A DNA stretch of 6,057 nucleotides from an archaeon (GCA_021822995.1 JAKAPN010000071.1:1-6057), one strand, 5' to 3'; numbered from the stretch's first letter, positions 1 through 5,920 are shown. Notes: generated by a model not told the origin, from the sequence alone. Program-made: numbers and translations.

Positions 1-149
1 TTGTCCATGTGCGACCCGTTATCAACCACCACAATGCGCGATACCTGAGCGAGAAGACTTTGGCACAACGAAACTACTTTCGGCGGCGGATTATAGGAGA
101 CTATGATGGCTACTATTGTGTTCTCGTTTCCTCTGTCTAAATTGCTCAA
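1..149 (-). CDS. GT2 glycosyltransferase, rhamnosyltransferase-like, N-terminal part (runs off left edge)
   Basis: The minus strand from 149 encodes 49 residues before the window ends. After a polar stretch of about 10 residues comes the first beta strand, TIVAIIVSYNPPP (11-23), then an amphipathic helix, then RIVVVDNGS (38-46). Strand-YNP, helix and VVDNGS together form the nucleotide-binding start of a GT-A fold family 2 glycosyltransferase; the Asp of VDNGS normally contacts the nucleotide base. The YNPP variant and the short spacing to VVDNGS resemble bacterial and archaeal rhamnosyltransferases, which fits the dTDP-rhamnose operon in this window, but donor and acceptor are inferred. The start is TTG at 149-147: an in-frame TAA lies directly upstream (152-150), and GAGGT at 161-157 gives a Shine-Dalgarno site 7 bases before it. 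No ATG is available before the fold begins. The gene is divergent from the next GT2 gene. The catalytic DXD region and C-terminus lie outside the window. Confidence 0.85.
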   Translation of the reverse strand, partial: MSNLDRGNENTIVAIIVSYNPPPKVVSLCQSLLAQVSRIVVVDNGSHMD

Positions 150-156
150 TTAGCTT

Positions 157-161
157 ACCTC
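157..161 (-). promoter_or_regulatory. Ribosome binding site of the left GT2 gene
   Basis: GAGGT on the minus strand is complementary to the ACCTC of the usual archaeal/bacterial 16S rRNA 3' end. It sits 7 bases before the TTG at 149 and is the main reason for accepting that weak start codon. Confidence 0.6.
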
Positions 162-323
162 GACCTAGTGGAGGCAGCGCTCTTCGACAATTCGAAACGA
201 AATTTTGCAAGGGACTCTTGCTGGAATCGAACGTCCAAAGCACGAGCTAAAGGGTTCCGTAGTTGGGGCAAGTCGATTTGTCTCTCTTGACGCGGACGTA
301 TTCCTCACTTCAAATAAACCCCG

Positions 324-329
324 TATAAA
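324..329 (+). promoter_or_regulatory. Archaeal-type TATA box for the plus-strand GT2 gene
   Basis: The hexamer TATAAA is centred near 326. If archaeal spacing applies (TATA centre about 26 bases before the transcription start), RNA would begin near 352, just before the GTG at 357. This would make the gene nearly leaderless and would exclude the TTG at 339 as a start. No good BRE element can be pointed to, so this rests on one hexamer and its spacing. Confidence 0.4.
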
Positions 330-356
330 CCTCCACCGTTGGAAGGCGAGCCCTCT

Positions 357-1250
357 GTGTGCGCTGTGATAGTTGGATATGAGAACGTGAACGGAATTCT
401 CTCTTCCGCCCACGAGGTCCTGAATTCTTCCTACAGGAACCTCTTCGTTCTGGCTATCAATAACGGTCGGCAGAAACGAAGAGAGGTGGTGCGGGAAGGA
501 GCTACGTCTGAGTTCGTCAACACAGGGTCCAATCTCGGATTCGCTTCAGCATGCAATGTGGGAGCCAGGCTAGCGCTTTCCAGAGGATTCAACTTCATAC
601 TCTTCATGAATGACGACGTCTTGTTAGAAAGGGGGTGCGTGAGCAAGATGGTCGCAGAGATGGTCAAGAGACCTAAGGTGGGTCTGCTTTGTCCCGTGGT
701 TCTCGATCATTCTGGCTCTGTCGAAAGCGCGGGAGACCGGTTCAACGGCTGGTTTGGCTTGTCTCTCCATAACGCCAACGGCAGGAGGTTTGAGGATGTT
801 TGCGGGACTTCCCCGCGTGTCGATTTCGCACCTTTGGTGGCCTCGATGGTCAGGGCTGAAACGCTGAAAGAAGTCGGCTTCATGGATGAACGGTATTTTA
901 TGTACGTCGAAGATATCGATTTATCCATCAGGGTGAAGGATGCCGGTCACCTGGTGTCGTGCCTTACCGAGACTTTCGTCAGACATGCATCATCGTCCAC
1001 TTCGATGAGATTCCCAGGGATAAAGCAATACTACATGACACGAAACCTGTTTCTGCTACTAAGAAATCAGAGAAAAATAGCGCAACTCGTTGGGCTCGCT
1101 TTTTCGTTGCCGCTGACGACACTGATCCGTATCGTGAAAAGGAGGCACGAAATCGGGCTGCCCGAACTGAAGGGGCTCTTCCGGGGCTTCAAAGACGGAA
1201 TTGGCTTCAAACAAGGACCGAGCGATAGGGAAGAATACAGGCCTCCCTGA
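357..1250 (+). CDS. GT2 family glycosyltransferase (complete)
   Basis: Predicted glycosyltransferase of 297 residues from GTG 357, or 303 from TTG 339; numbering here is from 357. The first strand CAVIVGYEN (2-10) is followed by VLAINNGR (31-38), where relatives usually have VVDNGS. Then come NTGSNLGFASACNVGARLA (55-73), typical of GT2, and FMNDD (83-87), the metal/DXD-like site. FMDERYFMYVEDIDLSIRVKDAGH (175-198) is the conserved segment with the presumed catalytic base (ED.DL..R...G), and FVRHASSS and YYMTRN follow. A hydrophobic stretch near 242-259 followed by basic residues could associate with the membrane. This arrangement is common in rhamnosyl- and related transferases of surface polysaccharide clusters. 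The neighbouring operon makes dTDP-L-rhamnose, a plausible donor, but specificity is not shown by the sequence. The start is uncertain: TTG 339 has no ribosome binding site (CCTCCACC precedes it), while GTG 357 fits leaderless expression from the TATAAA at 324-329. Confidence 0.88.
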   Translation: MCAVIVGYENVNGILSSAHEVLNSSYRNLFVLAINNGRQKRREVVREGATSEFVNTGSNLGFASACNVGARLALSRGFNFILFMNDDVLLERGCVSKMVAEMVKRPKVGLLCPVVLDHSGSVESAGDRFNGWFGLSLHNANGRRFEDVCGTSPRVDFAPLVASMVRAETLKEVGFMDERYFMYVEDIDLSIRVKDAGHLVSCLTETFVRHASSSTSMRFPGIKQYYMTRNLFLLLRNQRKIAQLVGLAFSLPLTTLIRIVKRRHEIGLPELKGLFRGFKDGIGFKQGPSDREEYRPP

Positions 1251-1295
1251 AGCCGGCTAGACCTGCAATTGCTCATGCAGTAACCGGGACCTACC

Positions 1296-1323
1296 ACTGG
1301 CGACACCAACAGCAAGCGCCAGT
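1296..1323. repeat. 7-bp inverted repeat downstream of GT2 gene
   Basis: ACTGGCG at 1296-1302 and CGCCAGT at 1317-1323 are perfect complements with a 14-nt loop, 45 bases after the GT2 stop. A further ACTGG at 1335-1339 could compete for the same right arm. No T tract follows, so it is not a clear terminator. Confidence 0.45.
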
Positions 1324-1559
1324 CTCCTCTGGTCACTGGAATTTGGACGCGTGGTTCAGCCCTCTCGGTCCCGTTGAAGTCCCGCCGGAATATGGAATAC
1401 GAATCCACAAACGCCGCTCATGAAGAGAATTCGTGAAGGCTGGAAAGTGCGTTCGAGGGCGCACCTGGGAGGCCTGGAATTGGCTCGCGTCAGGATGTGC
1501 CTCTTATAGCCTCTGTAGGATGACTGAAGACCAACCACGCATAAGCAGCAGGACGCCTA

Positions 1560-1603
1560 GACGGCCGGAGGCGCTTTCCTTCGTCCGTCGCCCTGCGGCC
1601 GTC
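1560..1603. repeat. Long GC-rich hairpin in the convergent spacer
   Basis: GACGGCCG (1560-1567) pairs perfectly with CGGCCGTC (1596-1603). Inside it, GGCG (1570-1573) pairs with CGCC (1589-1592) after a 2/3-nt internal loop, leaving a 15-nt apical loop. That is 12 base pairs, almost all GC. There is no adjacent T tract on either strand. It may be a structured RNA element, a mobile-element remnant or a 3' end structure; I cannot tell which. Confidence 0.5.
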
Positions 1604-1645
1604 GCGGTGTGAGCAGATGCCTACAAATGGGGTCATCGCTCGACA

Positions 1646-1694
1646 GATACGCGAAGGCCCCACCCACGCGCGTATCAGGCTTTTTCTCCTCTCT
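1646..1694 (+). terminator. Candidate plus-strand transcription terminator
   Basis: GATACGCG (1646-1653) and CGCGTATC (1669-1676) form a perfect 8-bp stem with a 15-nt loop. Four bases later comes TTTTT at 1681-1685, continuing as a pyrimidine-only run to 1695. A small second dyad, CCTCT-ctc-AGAGG (1688-1700), follows. T-rich tracts terminate archaeal RNA polymerase, and hairpin plus T tract is the bacterial signal, so either reading supports an end for plus-strand transcription. It lies about 400 bases after the GT2 stop, so it may instead serve an unrecognised transcript. Confidence 0.5.
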
Positions 1695-1856
1695 CAGAGG
1701 CGGTGCCATCTCTGACTAGACCTCGTCTGGGATGCGCCTGATGGTCGGCAGCTGCCTTGCGGTGTTTCATCCACCTTCCGTGTCGAGGCGGGGCGGGAAG
1801 CGCGCCACCCAGCGAATTAAGGGATCCTGGCAATCGACGCATTTTTGGGACAGGGT

Positions 1857-2924
1857 CTAAATCTGTAGGACAGACCTCTCGCCCACAATTAGCTTCTGTC
1901 CCTTGGGCAGGGTCGCGTCGCTGTTCAAAATCGTCGAATGACTTCCTATCAGGCTGTCAACTATCTTCTTGCCGCTTTCGATTCTTGAGCCGTTCATCAC
2001 TATGCTGTTTTCCACCTCCGTGTCCTTGAGCAGACATTCATCGCCCACCGATGTGTACGGGCCGACGTAGACGTTTGGCCCTATCAAGCAGTTCTTGCCT
2101 ATTATCACAGGTCCGCGAATTCTCGAACCCTCAAGCACCTTGGAGTCCTTGCCTATAGCGACTCTGCCCGTTACCTGGGCGTCCTCGGAGACCTCACCTT
2201 CGACATTCCCCTCTAGATCGGACAGGACCAATTGATTAGCTTCAAGAAGGTCCTCCGGCCTTCCCGTGTCCTTCCACCAGCCATTGACCTTCTGGACCCG
2301 CACCCTTCTTCCCTCGTCGAGCAACCTCTGAATCGCATCAGTTATCTCGAGTTCGTTCCTCCAGCTCGGCTTGATTTTCTTCACAGAGTCGAAAATGGCC
2401 GGACCGAAGACATAGACCCCGATTAGGGCAAGATTGCTCTTGGGCTCTTTTGGTTTTTCGACCAATCGCACCAGTTTTCCTTCATCAATTTCTGCGATTC
2501 CAAATCGCGAGGGGTCTTTGACTGGCGAGACGCCGACTACACAATCTGCGCCATCCCTATCGAAAGCCCGTACGAAATCCTGCACGCCTTGCTTGAGTAG
2601 GTTGTCACCGAGGTACATCACGAAGGGTTCGCCCGCCATGAAGTCTTCAGAGATTAGTACTGCGTGGGCAAGCCCCTTTGGCTCGGGCTGGTCGACGTAT
2701 GTTATCTTTATTCCGAACGAGGAGCCATCCCCGAGCGTCTCTTCCACACCTTCCTTTATCGGCCCCAGAATTACGGCAACCTCTCCGATTCCGGCGCTCT
2801 TCAGGTGCTCGAGGCCGTAGAGGAGCATGGGCTTGTTGGCAATCGGAAGAAGGTGTTTGTTGCCCGTATATGTGAGAGGACGGAGCCGTGTGCCGTGGCC
2901 GCCCGCGAGGAGGAGGCCCTTCAT
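1857..2924 (-). CDS. rmlA: Glucose-1-phosphate thymidylyltransferase, long form
   Basis: RmlA joins dTTP and glucose-1-phosphate to give dTDP-glucose and pyrophosphate, the first step to dTDP-L-rhamnose, in the cytoplasm. The 355-residue protein begins with the nucleotidyltransferase signature LLLAGGHGTRLRPLT (4-18) and NKHLLP (22-27) with its conserved Lys. LGDN (105-108) has the metal-binding Asp, EKP (156-158) the sugar-phosphate-binding Lys, and WWKDTGRPEDL (216-226) the second metal-binding Asp. Residues from about 240 to 335 form hexapeptide-like repeats of a left-handed beta-helix. This C-terminal extension marks the long form (about 355 residues against about 290 for the short enterobacterial enzyme), common in archaea and actinobacteria. 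The start is ATG 2924, with GGGAG 8 bases upstream; a GTG at 2939 in the same frame overlaps that site and is unlikely. It is the last gene of the operon, 54 bases after rmlC. A related nucleotidyltransferase with another base or sugar preference is possible, but the linked genes argue for RmlA. Confidence 0.93.
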   Translation of the reverse strand: MKGLLLAGGHGTRLRPLTYTGNKHLLPIANKPMLLYGLEHLKSAGIGEVAVILGPIKEGVEETLGDGSSFGIKITYVDQPEPKGLAHAVLISEDFMAGEPFVMYLGDNLLKQGVQDFVRAFDRDGADCVVGVSPVKDPSRFGIAEIDEGKLVRLVEKPKEPKSNLALIGVYVFGPAIFDSVKKIKPSWRNELEITDAIQRLLDEGRRVRVQKVNGWWKDTGRPEDLLEANQLVLSDLEGNVEGEVSEDAQVTGRVAIGKDSKVLEGSRIRGPVIIGKNCLIGPNVYVGPYTSVGDECLLKDTEVENSIVMNGSRIESGKKIVDSLIGSHSTILNSDATLPKGQKLIVGERSVLQI

Positions 2925-2932
2925 GACAGCGT

Positions 2933-2937
2933 CTCCC
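2933..2937 (-). promoter_or_regulatory. Ribosome binding site of rmlA
   Basis: GGGAG on the minus strand is 8 bases before ATG 2924. It decides the start in favour of MKGLLLAGG over the upstream GTG at 2939, which lies on this motif. Confidence 0.6.
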
Positions 2938-2978
2938 ACGAATGTAGTCGATTAAGGCCCTCCGAAATCATATGCGGG

Positions 2979-3536
2979 CTACGGCATGTGCATAGAGTCT
3001 TTTATCTCTCTCAGTCTTGGCCATTTCCTGTCTCTTTCCGAGAGCACGGGGTTCCGGATGGGCCACCTTATCATCAAGTCTGGGTCATTCCACACTATCC
3101 CGCCTTCGTGGTCAGGTGCATAGGGATTGTCAACAGCGTACTCGACCTCGGCAGGGTCGCTCAGAGCAAGGAACCCGTGGGCGAAGCCACTTGGAATGTA
3201 GAGCATCAGCCTGTTCGATTCCGAGAGGTTGATCGAATAGTACCCCCCAAAACTCCGTGAATCCGGCCTGATGTCAGCTGCGACATCAAATACCTCTCCC
3301 CTGACACAGCGAACAAGCTTTGCCTGCTCGTAGGGATGACCCTGAAAGTGAAGGCCCCTGAGCACCCCGCGTGCAGACCTGCTGTGGTTGATCTGGAATA
3401 TCTCAATGTTCACACCTGCATGACTGAACTCGGTTCTAGTGAAGGTCTCCATGAAGAAGCCACGATTGTCCTCGGAGACTTTGGGCTTGACGAGAATCAA
3501 CCCCGTCAGGGAGGTTGTCTCGAATGTAAAGGACAC
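2979..3536 (-). CDS. rmlC: dTDP-4-dehydrorhamnose 3,5-epimerase
   Basis: RmlC inverts C3 and C5 of dTDP-4-keto-6-deoxyglucose to give dTDP-4-keto-L-rhamnose. The 185-residue length is the family norm for this one-domain cupin. Landmarks in order are DNRGFFMETF (23-32), GVLRGLHFQ (57-65) with the catalytic His at 63 and substrate-binding Arg at 60, and QAKLVRC (71-77) with Lys 73. EVFDVAADIR (81-90), IPSGFAHGFLAL (114-125), VDNPYAPDHEGGIVWNDP (135-152) with a candidate general-acid Tyr at 139, and LSERD (165-169) follow. The Asp of LSERD is at the usual place of the His-Asp dyad partner. All key residues are present, so it should be active. It starts with GTG 3536, whose first base is the last base of the rmlD stop (TAGTG), which indicates translational coupling. 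GGGAGG at 3552-3547 lies 10 bases upstream. No other start codon precedes the conserved region. Confidence 0.95.
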   Translation of the reverse strand: MSFTFETTSLTGLILVKPKVSEDNRGFFMETFTRTEFSHAGVNIEIFQINHSRSARGVLRGLHFQGHPYEQAKLVRCVRGEVFDVAADIRPDSRSFGGYYSINLSESNRLMLYIPSGFAHGFLALSDPAEVEYAVDNPYAPDHEGGIVWNDPDLMIRWPIRNPVLSERDRKWPRLREIKDSMHMP

Positions 3537-4429
3537 TACCCCGTTCCCTCCCTAGAATCAAACTCCTCCTTCAACGTATGCAATGACTCCTTAATCGAAG
3601 TGGGTCCTGTTCTGAGGAAGGCTCCGGCTTTCGTCACATCGAGAGAACTGTCCTTCGGCCTCGAAGCGAGCCAGTTCATCTTCCTCATCTCGACGGGATT
3701 TATGAGAGATTGATTCAATGACCATGTCTTGCACAGCTTTCTTGCGAAGTCGAACCTGCTCAGCCTGCTTGCCCCTGAAAGGTGAAGGACGCCGGTCGAC
3801 CTCTTCTCAACACACTCCATTATCATCTCTCCCAGGTTTGTGTTCAGGGTGGGCGAGACGAACTGATCCGCGGCCACAGCGACTTGTTTGCCTTCCTTCA
3901 GAGCGCCAAGTACCCACAGCGCGAAGTTGACCTTCCCGGAAGAGGGGGTCGAACCGTAGATTACGCTTGCCCGGGTTATCAGACATGCTGATAACAGCTC
4001 ACCGACTGCTTGCTCTCCCATCAGCTTCGTCTGACCGTAGAAATTGATTGGCGCGGGCTCGTCGTCTTCTCTGTACATTCCCTTTTCACCATCGAACACG
4101 TAGTCTGTGCTCACGTAGACAAGGTATGCGCCTAAATCACGGGCGCATTTGGCAATCGTATTTGTCGCCTCGTAGTTCACAGCTGTGGCCAGGTCGCGTT
4201 CTCTTTCGCACCTGTCGATGTCTGTAAGGGCTGCGGCGTGAACTATGACGTCAGGCTTGACCCTTCGCAGCGCGTCTGTAAGCCGATCCTGATTTTGGAG
4301 GTCGACGTGGACGAGAGAGCCAGAAGCGGGCGGGTGCTGATTGTAGAAAGAATACACTTCGTACTCTTTCGCGCTCTTTAGGAGCGCCGAACCAAGAAGG
4401 CCACCAGCACCAGTGATAACAAGCTTCAT
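3536..4429 (-). CDS. rmlD: dTDP-4-dehydrorhamnose reductase
   Basis: RmlD reduces the C4 ketone of dTDP-4-keto-L-rhamnose with NAD(P)H, giving dTDP-L-rhamnose. The protein is 297 residues, normal for this short-chain dehydrogenase/reductase family. The Rossmann motif ITGAGGLLGSALL is at 5-17, and DLQNQD (43-48) and HAAALTDIDRCE (64-75) are cofactor-binding segments. VSTDYVFDG (106-114) carries the active-site Thr 108, and YGQTK (131-135) is the YxxxK pair. DQFVSPT (188-194) and RPKDSSLD (257-264) are diagnostic for RmlD/StrL rather than other SDR enzymes. The chosen start is ATG 4429, with GGTGA 5 bases upstream. A GTG at 4438 in the same frame overlaps the rmlB stop as GTGA and would add three residues; either start implies coupling to rmlB. 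The stop TAG shares its last base with the rmlC start. Confidence 0.94.
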   Translation of the reverse strand: MKLVITGAGGLLGSALLKSAKEYEVYSFYNQHPPASGSLVHVDLQNQDRLTDALRRVKPDVIVHAAALTDIDRCERERDLATAVNYEATNTIAKCARDLGAYLVYVSTDYVFDGEKGMYREDDEPAPINFYGQTKLMGEQAVGELLSACLITRASVIYGSTPSSGKVNFALWVLGALKEGKQVAVAADQFVSPTLNTNLGEMIMECVEKRSTGVLHLSGASRLSRFDFARKLCKTWSLNQSLINPVEMRKMNWLASRPKDSSLDVTKAGAFLRTGPTSIKESLHTLKEEFDSREGTG

Positions 4430-4434
4430 GCGGG

Positions 4435-5436
4435 TCACCAGCTCAGTTTCCAAGGGGTCGGATGCAGGACTCTTTCATCAGTAAGAGGCTTCCACCAGTT
4501 TTCGTTCTTCAGATACCATTCTACTGTCTTTGCAAGAGCTCTGCGGAAGGAGTGTTTCGGCTTCCAGCTTAGCTGGTTTCTTATCTTCGAGCTGTCGAGG
4601 CTATATCTAAGGTCGTGCCCTGGTCTGTCCTCGACGTGTTCAATCAAGCTCAACGGTTTCCCGAGCAGTTCCAAGATGGCTGAGACGACTTCAAAGTTCT
4701 CAAGCTCGACGCCCGAGCTGATGTTGTAGACTTGCCCAGATTTCCCTTTCCGCAGGACAGCGTCTATTGCTTCGCAGTGGTCTTTGACATAGACCCAGTC
4801 TCTGATGTTCCTCCCCTTTCCGTAGAGAGGAATCTTGAGGCCGAACCCCGCCCTAATTATCGTCTTGGGCACGAGCTTCTCAGGGGACTGATGGGGGCCG
4901 AAGTTGTTCGTGCACCGGGTAATGATTGCCTTCAGGCCGTAGGTCCGGTGATAAGCACGGATCAGCATGCTCGCGGCGGCCTTCGATGCGGCGTAGGGGG
5001 AAGATGGGATAAGCCTATCCTCCTCCTTGAATGAACCATGCACGATGTCCCCATACTCCTCGTCGGTTCCGACATGAATCAGTTTGACATCATCCTTTGC
5101 CTTCCTCAAGGACTCTAGGATTGAATAGACGCCTAGTACGTTGGACCTGACGAAATCCCGAGGGTCAGAAATGCTCCTGTCGACGTGCGTCTCTGCCGCG
5201 AAATTCAACATGACGTCCGTTTCGTCGAGATAGCGGCACAGTAGTCGTGTGTCGTTTATGTCGCCTCGCACAAAATTGTATGTTGGGTGGCGTTCGTATT
5301 GTTTGAGACTCATTCTGTTCGCCCCGAATGACAGGTTGTCAATGTTCACCACCTTGTCGACGTCCTCCCGCCGAAGGGCGCCGGCGATGAAGTTGCTGCC
5401 AATGAAGCCCAGGCCGCCCGTCACGAGGAGTCTCAT
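4435..5436 (-). CDS. rmlB: dTDP-glucose 4,6-dehydratase
   Basis: RmlB converts dTDP-glucose to dTDP-4-keto-6-deoxyglucose using tightly bound NAD+. The 333-residue protein is a typical extended SDR. TGGLGFIG (6-13) is the dinucleotide loop, with NIDNLSFGAN (31-40) for the adenosine ribose. NFAAETHVDRSISDP (78-92) is highly characteristic of RmlB, and TDE (124-126) supplies the dehydration residues. YAASK (148-152) is the catalytic Tyr/Lys pair, and RCTNNFGPHQSPEKLVP and GKGRNIRDWVYVKDH are substrate-binding signatures. The motif around TDE reads GTDEEYGD where STDEVYG is usual, a modest deviation that keeps the catalytic residues. The start is ATG 5436: the Rossmann motif begins immediately, and GGGGAGG lies 4 bases upstream. 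An open frame extends to 5619, but those 61 residues are low-complexity and resemble no RmlB N-terminus. It is the first gene of the rmlBDCA operon. Confidence 0.95.
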   Translation of the reverse strand: MRLLVTGGLGFIGSNFIAGALRREDVDKVVNIDNLSFGANRMSLKQYERHPTYNFVRGDINDTRLLCRYLDETDVMLNFAAETHVDRSISDPRDFVRSNVLGVYSILESLRKAKDDVKLIHVGTDEEYGDIVHGSFKEEDRLIPSSPYAASKAAASMLIRAYHRTYGLKAIITRCTNNFGPHQSPEKLVPKTIIRAGFGLKIPLYGKGRNIRDWVYVKDHCEAIDAVLRKGKSGQVYNISSGVELENFEVVSAILELLGKPLSLIEHVEDRPGHDLRYSLDSSKIRNQLSWKPKHSFRRALAKTVEWYLKNENWWKPLTDERVLHPTPWKLSW

Positions 5437-5440
5437 CTGC

Positions 5441-5447
5441 CCTCCCC
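5441..5447 (-). promoter_or_regulatory. Ribosome binding site of rmlB
   Basis: GGGGAGG on the minus strand is 4 bases before ATG 5436. It supports this start over the in-frame extension to 5619. Because this leader element is strong, the operon mRNA probably has a 5' untranslated region. Confidence 0.65.
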
Positions 5448-5770
5448 ACTCCTGACCTATCCCCTGATATCTATGTCCTGCTGACCGCTGGGCTGACTGC
5501 CTTGCTGGCTGTCGAGAGATTCGCGTCAGGTTAAGCTCAGGAAATCCGACGTGATGGGGAGCACGCGGGCACCACCCCGCTTTGCACAACCCGCCGCCGG
5601 GTGGAGAAGGATCTGGCACGGCTAGTCTGCTGGCGGTAGGAACTCGATTTCAGAGGAAGCATGTAACCCACTGCAGCTTCTCCGGCAGTAAATGGGCGAG
5701 GAAGGCCACGACGTAGACGACTGAGGAAACGACCGCCCATGACGGTGATGAAGGCGACGGCGGCATCCAT

Positions 5771-5792
5771 CCGAAAGCCCGTTTCGGCTTTC
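5771..5792. repeat. Two overlapping alternative hairpins
   Basis: GAAAGCC (5773-5779) pairs with GGCTTTC (5786-5792) across a 6-nt loop. The shifted pair CCGAAA (5771-5776) and TTTCGG (5782-5787) is also perfect, with a 5-nt loop. The two structures are mutually exclusive. There is no T tract nearby. Another small dyad, CCTTT-gcg-AAAGG, is at 5831-5843. Confidence 0.4.
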
Positions 5793-5920
5793 AGGAGGGT
5801 GCCCAGCTCTCGGCCGGTGGTTAGGCCCATCCTTTGCGAAAGGGCATGAGCGCGAGTTCAGAGGGCGCGAGACTGCGACCCAGCTCGGAGCAGAGTCCAC
5901 AGGCTTTGGCCACGGGCAGC

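Larger units (their letters stand above)
150..356. promoter_or_regulatory. Divergent intergenic region between two GT2 genes
   Basis: This spacer must hold promoters for both GT2 genes. For the plus gene there is a TATAAA at 324-329. The heptamer ATAAACC occurs at 314-320 and again at 325-331, 11 bp (one helical turn) apart, the second copy overlapping the TATA box. For the minus gene there is only an AT-rich patch (199-210) and no clear TATA box. A dyad GCAAG-5 nt-CTTGC lies at 207-221 and could be an operator, but is short enough to occur by chance. I see no gene or RNA in this stretch. Confidence 0.45.
1251..1856. other. Convergent intergenic region with inverted repeats, no convincing gene
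   Basis: About 600 bases lie between the ends of the plus-strand GT2 gene and the minus-strand rmlA. All six frames give only short open stretches without recognisable motifs or ribosome binding sites. Examples are a 59-codon plus-strand frame from GTG 1433 to 1612 and a start-less plus-strand frame ending at 1423. Three perfect inverted repeats are present (1296-1323, 1560-1603, 1646-1676), and the last is followed by a pyrimidine tract. The length is large for a compact genome, so an RNA gene or decayed sequence is possible. Confidence 0.6.
5437..5920. other. Intergenic region upstream of the rml operon; possible decayed coding remnants
   Basis: The region holds the rmlB leader and, presumably, the operon promoter. 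The only TATA-like sequence near rmlB on the minus strand is ACATAGATATC (5476-5466), which is weak. Immediately upstream of the leader a GTCAGC-rich stretch is repeated. Between about 5650 and 5920 two minus-strand frames look somewhat protein-like. One directly follows the PIN gene stop and ends in ELALMPFRKGWA with a TAA at 5824-5822. The other runs from ATG 5830, beginning MGLTTGRELGTLLKAE, and overlaps that end. I recognise neither; they could be a frameshifted remnant or chance. Short perfect dyads occur at 5771-5792 and 5831-5843. Confidence 0.4.

Noticed and set aside
222..236. Minus-strand GTTCGATTC resembling a tRNA T-loop in the left intergenic region.
   Set aside because: The flanking bases do not form a 5-bp T stem, and no acceptor, D or anticodon arm fits around it.
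1229..1423. Open plus-strand frame of about 64 codons after the GT2 gene, rich in His, Gln and Trp.
   Set aside because: It has no ATG or GTG start with a ribosome binding site and overlaps the 1296-1323 dyad; it is most simply a chance open frame.
1433..1612. 59-codon plus-strand frame from GTG 1433 with three cysteines, and a 28-codon frame from ATG 1419.
   Set aside because: No recognisable motif, no ribosome binding site, and the longer frame runs across the GC-rich hairpin 1560-1603.
1835..1877. TTTTTGGGACAGGGTC next to the rmlA stop, resembling an insertion-sequence end, plus GGTCT...AGACC pairing across the stop codon.
   Set aside because: No matching second end, no target duplication and no transposase in the window; the pairing has no T tract in the rmlA direction.
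2434..3260. Long plus-strand open frames opposite rmlA and rmlC.
   Set aside because: They are antisense shadows of well-supported genes and have compositionally odd, motif-free translations.
5437..5619. N-terminal extension of rmlB by 61 residues.
   Set aside because: The extension is low-complexity and unlike any RmlB; the Rossmann motif begins right at ATG 5436, which has a strong ribosome binding site.
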